DNA of 64,000 bases from Climacium dendroides (Eukaryota; Streptophyta; Bryopsida; Hypnales; Climaciaceae). The stretch spans positions 1,984,001 through 2,048,000 of the forward strand of contig OX467090.1 in assembly GCA_950106755.1 (NCBI GenBank). Reading direction: 5' to 3'. Under the pieces are notes generated by a model. It worked only from the letters and a program-made list of their open reading frames with translations, was not told the origin of the DNA and ran no database searches. The translations under genes and the position numbers were made by a program. Shown here piece after piece: positions 57,392 to 64,000 of this stretch. Position 1 is the stretch's first letter, and the number at the start of each line of letters is the position of its first letter.

Positions 57392-57680
57392 GCGCAGCTC
57401 GGTCGATGATCAATCGCCCATTAGTTACTGACTTTTGCACGGGTTGGCATGCATGCATGAGGCTTCGGAATTGCTCGATCACCTTGTTGACTTGTTGATG
57501 TAACTTGCACAGTAAAGTATATGTAGAATAAATTGCTCTAACTATACGTGAGGCAACTTGTGAATGCCTTTCGGCGCATGTTATGTAAGCTTGTGGAACG
57601 TCAATGGTCTTCCAACTTGGCCAGGTGTTCAGAAACTGCTCCTGCAGATTTTCAAGGGCCGCCGAGGACGCACTTGACAC
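57342..57680 (-). CDS. Unidentified ORF between and overlapping the 111-bp repeats
   Basis: About 112 residues including QEQFLNTWPSWKTIDVPQAY and LHQQVNKVIEQFRSLMHAC. The last ~20 residues are encoded by copy 1 of the repeat (through its poly-A run, read as Phe) and the first few by copy 2. The central part is coding-like. Not recognised; possibly host sequence into which the repeats were inserted. Confidence 0.25.
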   Translation of the reverse strand: MSSASSAALENLQEQFLNTWPSWKTIDVPQAYITCAERHSQVASRIVRAIYSTYTLLCKLHQQVNKVIEQFRSLMHACQPVQKSVTNGRLIIDRAALFFFTTCLPWNRLTRR

Positions 57681-57765
57681 CGCAAGTCGTGCGGTGCTTT
57701 ATCAGCCGCTAGACCCTATCTCCGGGTAAGCCGATTCCAGGGTAGGCAAGTTGTAAAAAAAAAAA
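57655..57765 (+). repeat. 111-bp direct repeat with A11 tail, copy 2
   Basis: Same sequence and orientation as copy 1, 374 bp downstream. It is followed by GGGCGCAATTTGGCACCGGA, whose TTGGCACCGG part is reminiscent of a reverse-transcriptase primer-binding site. Confidence 0.8.
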
Positions 57766-57942
57766 GGGCGCAATTTGGCACCGGAACCCGGCTTTCCGTT
57801 CATCTCGCATGGCCAGTTGTGTTTACCACAAATGGTCGACTTGGAGTGCTCATTCTGTCCCGGGATTCTCTTGCACAGCGCTCCAATTTAAACTCACAGC
57901 GCTCCGAACCGAATTCAGATTCAATGAACCACAATTGCTGAG

Positions 57943-57982
57943 AATTAACTAAACGGCGTTGAAATTAACTAAACGGCGTTGA
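57943..57982. repeat. 20-bp tandem duplication
   Basis: ATTAACTAAACGGCGTTGAA occurs twice head to tail, about 200 bp before the presumed start of the ParB-like gene. Confidence 0.9.
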
Positions 57983-58173
57983 AACTTTCGTTACCAATGA
58001 AAGATCATCCACCAGGTCACCGTCACTTTCCCCGTCACAGCACCCTTCCCTTGTGCGGCCCTCTCTATGGACACTCAGTCTTTTGTTTTTTAAGAATTCT
58101 TTTTGCACCTGAGAAAGAGACGGCTGCAGCTCTGTTGCGGGAATTTCAGGAAACCGTACAGCTTGGCTCCACG

Positions 58174-61100
58174 ATGAGGCACACTCGTTCTCGCGCGAGA
58201 TTGGACTCCAGCTCTCCTGCATCGCAAGAGCAGGCGTCTGTGCATACGGTAAGTTCAGCTCTGCATTTTTTTCTGTTTCCAGAACAGTAACTAACGGTGC
58301 ATCTCCTTGTGCATTCCGATTCCCCACTGAAATGTTGGGGTCCTCTAGCGACTTCGGGGAAGACAGTCGGATCCGACGCTTCCTCTACTAGTCGCTCCTG
58401 GACCCCCAAATTTGAGTGCGGTCATCGCCGCAGTTGTCCTTTTTATCTTCTTGTTGTTGCTGTACCGATCAAAGATACTTCTTTCTTGAAATTCATTGTG
58501 GTTTTAGGAGTATGCACAAACGGGGAGTGAAACTAATGTATATTATTGAACCCGGACTATGCTTCAATGAATCCCGATTCCCAAAAGCAGTAAGAAGTGT
58601 GAACTGATCTTGAATGAGATCAGCAACAACCTTCAGATCCGAGGTGTGCGAGTTCTTTTGAGAATGTGGAACGATTTCAAATTTCAGCTGAACTACGTAT
58701 GTCCAGTGGAAAGACAGAGTATTGAATTCTCAAGCCACCTCATTTTGGGGGGTCCTCGACAGTCCAGTGAACGGACAGTCGGATCCGACGGTCTCCTTCC
58801 TGGTGGTAACGGGACCCCCTTCTTTTGATATAATTCTTGGATTCTCTTAGAAAGGTTATAATTTTTCTAAGTTTCTACACTAGTCGACTTTTGAAGGCTC
58901 CAAGTTGCTGACTTGCTGTGAAGGTAGAATGCATAGGTGGCGAAAGCTGGCAGACCAAAGTGGGATTTAGGGTGTTTGGGTCGAAATCCCCCGCTGTCAT
59001 ATGCCATAGCTGGCGTGGGTTTATAAGGTTCCAAATTCTGGAAATATGTGGGTCGTGGTGACCATAGGGAATGTACTATCGGATCCAATGGTCTATTTGC
59101 CGTTGCTGCCTAGACCTCCGAACTTCTAATGTTTGAGTTTTAATATTTTTGTTTTTATTTGAACTTTGACTCATTTGTATTAATTGCGCAGCGTTTGATT
59201 GTAGTTTTGAAGTCTTCTTAAAGTTTCAGGAGTTGACCTTGACCTTCATTTTTGATATGTGACGAGTCTTTTAATTTTTTTTATAATTTGCATTTAATAT
59301 GTAAGAGTGCCTTTTTGTTTATGGTTACTTCAATTGAAAAGGCCAAACAGAAGTTGTTGTTTATTCGCATTATGTCCTTAAGAATGCTGACGACAGAAAC
59401 TACGGCAACTATAATCCCATGACGGGGGGTGTAGGACTTTCTTCATCATGGACCATCAGATGTGACTGTAAAAAATCATGTTAGCTATAGACCCCTCCGT
59501 TTGACAATAAAATTTTGTACTCTTTCTGAATGTGTGGTATTATAGTAATTTCTAAAATTTAAGTACATTTGGGCTCTTTTCTAGTAGGTTCAGTTGTAGA
59601 TGAAGTGAATTTGTACATTCAATAATGTGTATGGTTTGATAAGTTGGTACTATTCAACAAAGAAAAAATGATGTTAGTGTTCATGACTTTCTCTTTAGTT
59701 TTATTAAATCTTGTGATTGTCATTTGGGAAAGAATATAGTGATATAAAATTAGTGACGTTTTATGTCGTCTAATTGGATGTGCAGGGAGGACATCACAGG
59801 AGTACATCGACAGGAAGAGACCGTCCTCCAAATCCCCCGTTGCTATCAAGGGCTGGACCTTCTCACATTTCGACACCATCACCAACGGCCACGGAAGTCT
59901 CCAGCAGTTCGGAAGAAGATGAACGAAGAGAAGAAGAAATGGTAAGTTTTTCCAAATCTGAATAAGTGCACATTATTTGGCAGATGTATACAAGAAACGT
60001 GCCCTCAATCATGTGAGTGATCCAAGGATTGTGCATTATTCTATGTTAGTGTTGTTTTACACTAGATTTGGACGAATCCTTAAAATAAGGATGCATTTAG
60101 TCATAGGACAGCAGAGCACTCTCTACAGAGTTCAGAGGAAAAACAACACTAATAGGCAGAGTTATATTACTGACAATGCACCTATAATTCATGAAACTTT
60201 TGATTGTACATGGAGCACAATTACACATAGTGAAGATGTTGTGTTCATTGATCTTTGTTCAGTCTCAAATTGACATGTAACAAACTTCTATGTTGTATCT
60301 TGTATTGGTTTATTAATTTATTTGGTTATTTTGGTGTGTTTTTGAAATTGTTACTTTAGAATCATTTTCAATTATTAATTTTGTACAAAGCTCGTCTGTG
60401 ATGGTCTTCATTGTAGACATATTAGTTACCTATGTAGTTTGAAATTGACAGTGAGTTCATAGTATTCTGTTGGTCATTGTCTTTGTTGGAATCCTTTCTA
60501 ATTCTTTCATTTTCATATTTGAACTTTCAGATGCAAGACGATACAACTAACCTTTGGGTAGAGGAAACCATTCCCGAGACTCAGGCAATCGAAGCTTCAG
60601 AGCAACCAGACATTGAACAAGAAACTGAAGATGAAGATGAAGGTGAACATGAGTACGGGGTAGGTGATGCAAAGAAGGACGTTGTAGAAGATGAGTCTAA
60701 AGACCTTCTAGAGGATGACCTTCGGCAGTATCACAAGGTAGATGCTGTGAAGTCTATTGCAGCTTTGCGGATGAAGCCGGACCACCTATTTCGGTTGCAA
60801 ATACCATTGTGTAGAATGGTAGCCATGCCTATGGTAAGGCCCACTCTTGCAAGTGACCTATTGTTACTAGAGCATGAATTTGTGAATGGCTATAGAGATG
60901 GAGCCGCAGTGTTTTATGTGACAACAACAAATGAGGGAGGGGAGAGTTTGGAGTTCATGGAAGAGGAGATGGAGGCTTGGGGTCCTATTTGGAAAGAGAA
61001 AAATGCCATTTTTACCTCGCACTTAGAGTCAGTGCCCGAGCTCAGGTTTATGAAAAACTTGAAGTTCTACGTTTGCGATGGAAACCATCGGCTAATTTCT

Positions 61101-64000
61101 TGGATGACCCACATCAAGAGGCGTCACTTCGGTGACGCAGATTGGCACTGTGCTGTGGATTCCATTGTCCTAAACACAAAGGGGAAGACGGAGTTGGTCA
61201 TGCATGTAATGCATGACATAAATAAGTAAGTCTTTTTTTCCTTTTTAATATGGCATTGTCTATTATCTTTATTTGCATATTTTTTTTTATGATTGTATTT
61301 CAAGTTTTTAATTAACCCATTTTATCAAATGAATTGTAGGTCGACGGAGGATTCACATGTGAAGACTAATCTTGTCCACACATTATACAGAGTCCAAAAG
61401 TATGGACTTCTTCCCATTGACAAGTTCAAGGAAATGTTGAGGCCATCTGAACTCAAACTATGTGATGCAGTGAAGATGAAGAGGACTTGGTATACTATGC
61501 CTGTACAGGTCTTCACTTGTTTTCTTTTCCGGGTAAGAGATGTCTTCAACAATTATGAATTACTGGATGCATGTTTTGTTGTCATGTGGTTGGATTTGAG
61601 CTTTCAAGCTGTTTGTAATTTAATTTATCATGTAATTTTTGCAGCAAGAGATAGCTCAAGCTGCAGATGGAGCAGTACGAAAGTACCATGAAGTCACTCC
61701 TAAGGAAGAGAACATGCCAGAAGGGGTGGCACATGCAATGAGAGCTGGAGCACGGGAGAAGATAGGGAAATTGAATATAAAGATGATGAAACTTGTTACA
61801 GTGGCCAATCCAGCTCTCAAGCCAGAGTTCCTACAAGAGGTTTGTGTCTTATGCATATGCAACTACAATTTGACTCCTATTGTTGAAAATGACATTTGAG
61901 GCTAACAAAAAATTTGCAAATTGTAGGTGGAAAGGCATTGGAGTGCTAATGAGATTCCAGAGATGACTCTGGAGAAGCTACAAATGGTTGCAACTTGCAA
62001 CACTACACCAGCACATAAAATAAAGTTCTTGAAGTGGTGGAATTCATCTGGGCCATCACGTGATGCTAGGCGTTTTCCGCCGAGGCCAGTGTCTGAGATA
62101 TTACTTGCACCATTTTTAAACAGATGTGTTTGGTATGCTGGGGTGAGAGCTTGTTTCCTTTATAAGTGCATGCATTAGTGACTAGGACTTTAGGAAAAAA
62201 ATAATAACATTTTGCCCTGCTTATACATACGGTAGGATAAAACAGTTTTCCTATTTTTTAAGAACATGCTCAATATTGGAACGTTGAAAGAAGTGTATAC
62301 AGTTTTATACATGTATTGTAATCTTTGAACTTTTTACTTACTACAAAATTGAAGTGTAGGTGCATGGAGTAATTGCATTGCATTGTATATTTTGGACAAA
62401 GCTTACAAGACCTTTGTCTCTTAGATTGAAGATGCAGCCGTGAAGGAATTCGACAGTATTGTGAAGGGTGACAATATTGCTGTGAACATGGACGTACCAG
62501 AGCAACCAGATACCTTGGTGGACTACCTAGAAGGTTGGAGAAAGAAGATTTGGGATCAAGGGTTCTTACCACACTTGAGAGGAGCAAATTATTTCAAGAA
62601 GAATGACAACTTTGAGGCCTATGAAGGGTCCAAGCAAGCGGTGCGAAGAGTTCTTTTTCGGTAAGTGTTAAGTAATCTTAAGTGTTCATTGTATTTATTT
62701 TGTACTTCATACAATGAAGTGAAGAATATGTCATTGTATGTCAGAAATGTAGATGTGCAAGAATACTTATAAGGAGTTGGGGACTATGGGCACAATTGAA
62801 GAGGTTTATAGTGTAAGTTGAAAAGTTGTATGACATGATTCAAAGTTTGTGGACAGAGTTCTTGCTCCCTTTGGTCTTGTTTGTTGATGAATTTTTTTTT
62901 TTTAAATTGCAAATAAATTAATGAAGTGTATTTGAAGCATTTCTTAGTATAAATGAAATCTTGCAATCTGTTTAAACAATATTGTGATGTGTTTTGATTT
63001 TTCTTTTTTGCATTGTACAATGGAACTACAGATACTTCAAGTTTGAGTTGCTGGGCAAAGGTGCAATTGAGAAGAAAGACTTCCCTACATTCCTATCGAA
63101 TTTCTTAGACCGTACTTCCCCGAGTTGCATGTACACTTCCATGCAACTGAGGACGTATACAACGGCCCATCTTGGTGGTGGTGGATGGTACCTTGACTGC
63201 CCAATTTCATACACACATCCATCGGAATCACAGCTCCGGAACTCATTGGAGGGTATTGGTGCCATTGATTTGGAAGTGGATGAGTTCGTAGGGATGACCG
63301 ATGTCCAGAAACGGAGGGCCATTTCGAAGAGGGAGTCTAGTGACAGGAAGAAGGCAGCAAAGCTTAAAGTTGCATTGGAGAACAAACAGAAGAAGGAGTT
63401 AGAGCGTTTGGCGAAGTTGGCAGAGAAGGAAAAGGAGAAGGAAAAAGAGAAGGAAGAAAAGGCTAAGGCGAAAGGGATGAAGAAAGATGAAGGTGGACCC
63501 GTTATTCCTACATCATCAACGGTGGACCAGAGCTCTGAGATGGTAGGAAGAAGTCAAAGCGGAATGAAGAGGAAGGCAGTCCTACCAGACTTCAATGAAG
63601 ATATGGTCACCCAGGGGACTCAGCTGGTTCACATTTCAGACGACGAAGAGGTATCGTCGGAGGAGTTAATCCTGAATGTCTCCATCGAAGACATCATGGA
63701 AAATGAACTAAAACCTGGGCCGAATTGCTACACTGAGGTTATTGATTTCCTAGAAAAGGTAAGGATTTCTTGTTTTTGTTCTTTACAAGATCATTTAGAA
63801 GTCCAGAATGAGAATTCCATCTTAGAAACTACTAATTGGTACCAAATTTCCTATTGTAGGTGGTAGTAGAGAAAGACAGGGAATACGATGGGAAGGTAAA
63901 CAAATTTCCCGGATTTGACTTGATGGTCTTTGACTGCCAAGAGAATTTGCCGGTGCCGGGGTGTTCATTGACAACAGATATTATACCGGCGTGGAACTCA
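58174..64000 (+). CDS. ParB/sulfiredoxin-like DGNHR domain protein, multi-exon, runs off the right edge
   Basis: Exons: 58174-58248, 59786-59941, 60531-61225, 61340-61508, 61645-61839, 61927-62142, 62425-62660, 63032-63758 and 63860 to the edge. All junctions are GT-AG and preserve one frame, giving about 870 residues with no stop. A Ser/Thr-rich and acidic leader is followed by a domain at about 155-310. This contains LFRLQIPLCRMVAMPMVRPT and FYVCDGNHRLISWMTHIKRR (DGNHR near 260), the pattern of ParB/Srx folds. Helical segments follow (MKRTWYTMPVQ, VERHWSANEIPEMTL, YLEGWRKKIWDQG), then a highly charged coiled coil (KELERLAKLAEKEKEKEK). The last exon reads FPGFDLMVFDCQENLPVPG, which occupies the place of a methyltransferase motif IV but lacks DPPY; that comparison is speculation. 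The start is uncertain because the frame stays open upstream to 57979. I know no named family; nucleic-acid or nucleotide binding is inferred. Confidence 0.8.
58249..59785 (+). other. First intron of the ParB-like gene with a triplicated block
   Basis: Donor ACG|GTAAGT and acceptor TGTGCAG. Inside, a block containing ACAGTCGGATCCGACG occurs near 58363 and 58774, and a diverged third (ACTATCGGATCCAATGG) near 59074. All lie in similar surroundings (GGTCCTC upstream, GGACCCCC or GACCTCC downstream). The core GTCGGATCCGAC is a 12-bp palindrome. An unrecognised internal exon cannot be excluded. Confidence 0.55.

Noticed and set aside
59977..60273. 98-codon ORF in the second intron of the ParB-like gene
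   Set aside because: It lies wholly within an intron with good splice sites and has no recognisable domain.
1..64000. CRISPR arrays, bacterial operons, rRNA genes, intact retrotransposon pol genes
   Set aside because: Looked for and not seen; tandem repeats present lack unique spacers of constant length.

Overview
The window looks like nuclear DNA of a land plant. It is AT-rich and gene-poor, with long intergenic spans, spliceosomal GT-AG introns, tRNA-like SINE heads and plant-type DNA transposons (PIF/Harbinger, hAT, MULE). There is no rRNA, CRISPR array or bacterial-type operon. I cannot name the species. The TET/JBP-like and ParB-like proteins would fit a non-seed plant, but that is inference.

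Layout. 1-9 kb: intergenic DNA with small inverted-repeat elements, dispersed repeats, a decayed LEA_2-like gene fragment and a TTAA-flanked element. 9.2-12.1 kb: a decayed hAT transposase on the minus strand. 13-19.5 kb: a dense field of MITE-like elements and tandem repeats, two of them bounded by TTAA. 19.9-20.8 kb: a decayed unidentified coding sequence. 21.96-24.51 kb: a complete 2.5-kb PIF/Harbinger element with a TGA target duplication and a dead transposase. 24.6-32.5 kb: mostly non-coding, with MITEs and direct repeats.

32.57-44.09 kb is a nest of elements. A possible outer Harbinger (TTA duplications) contains an inner 7.57-kb PIF/Harbinger (TGA duplications). The inner element carries a transposase and a Myb/SANT protein, both broken. 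Between these two genes lies a unit bounded by about 640-bp inverted repeats that encodes a TET/JBP-like 2-oxoglutarate dioxygenase with one frameshift. Right of the inner element is a GC-rich, CCGGA-rich segment holding a broken gag-like or plant-mobile-domain-like ORF.

44.6-49.1 kb: more TTAA-flanked elements. 50.0-53.9 kb: an intact two-exon gene on the minus strand for a MULE-type transposase-related protein (WRKY-GCM1 zinc region, DDE-like core, SWIM finger). 55.5-56.7 kb: a TAA-flanked element with hairpin ends. 57.3-57.8 kb: a pair of 111-bp direct repeats with A tails. 58.2 kb to the right edge: at least nine cleanly spliced exons on the plus strand of an intact gene with a ParB/sulfiredoxin-like DGNHR domain, still open at the window edge.

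Only two genes look intact, the MULE/SWIM gene and the ParB-like gene. Nearly everything else recognisable is mobile DNA in various stages of decay. Coordinates of repeat ends were read by eye and may be off by a few bases.
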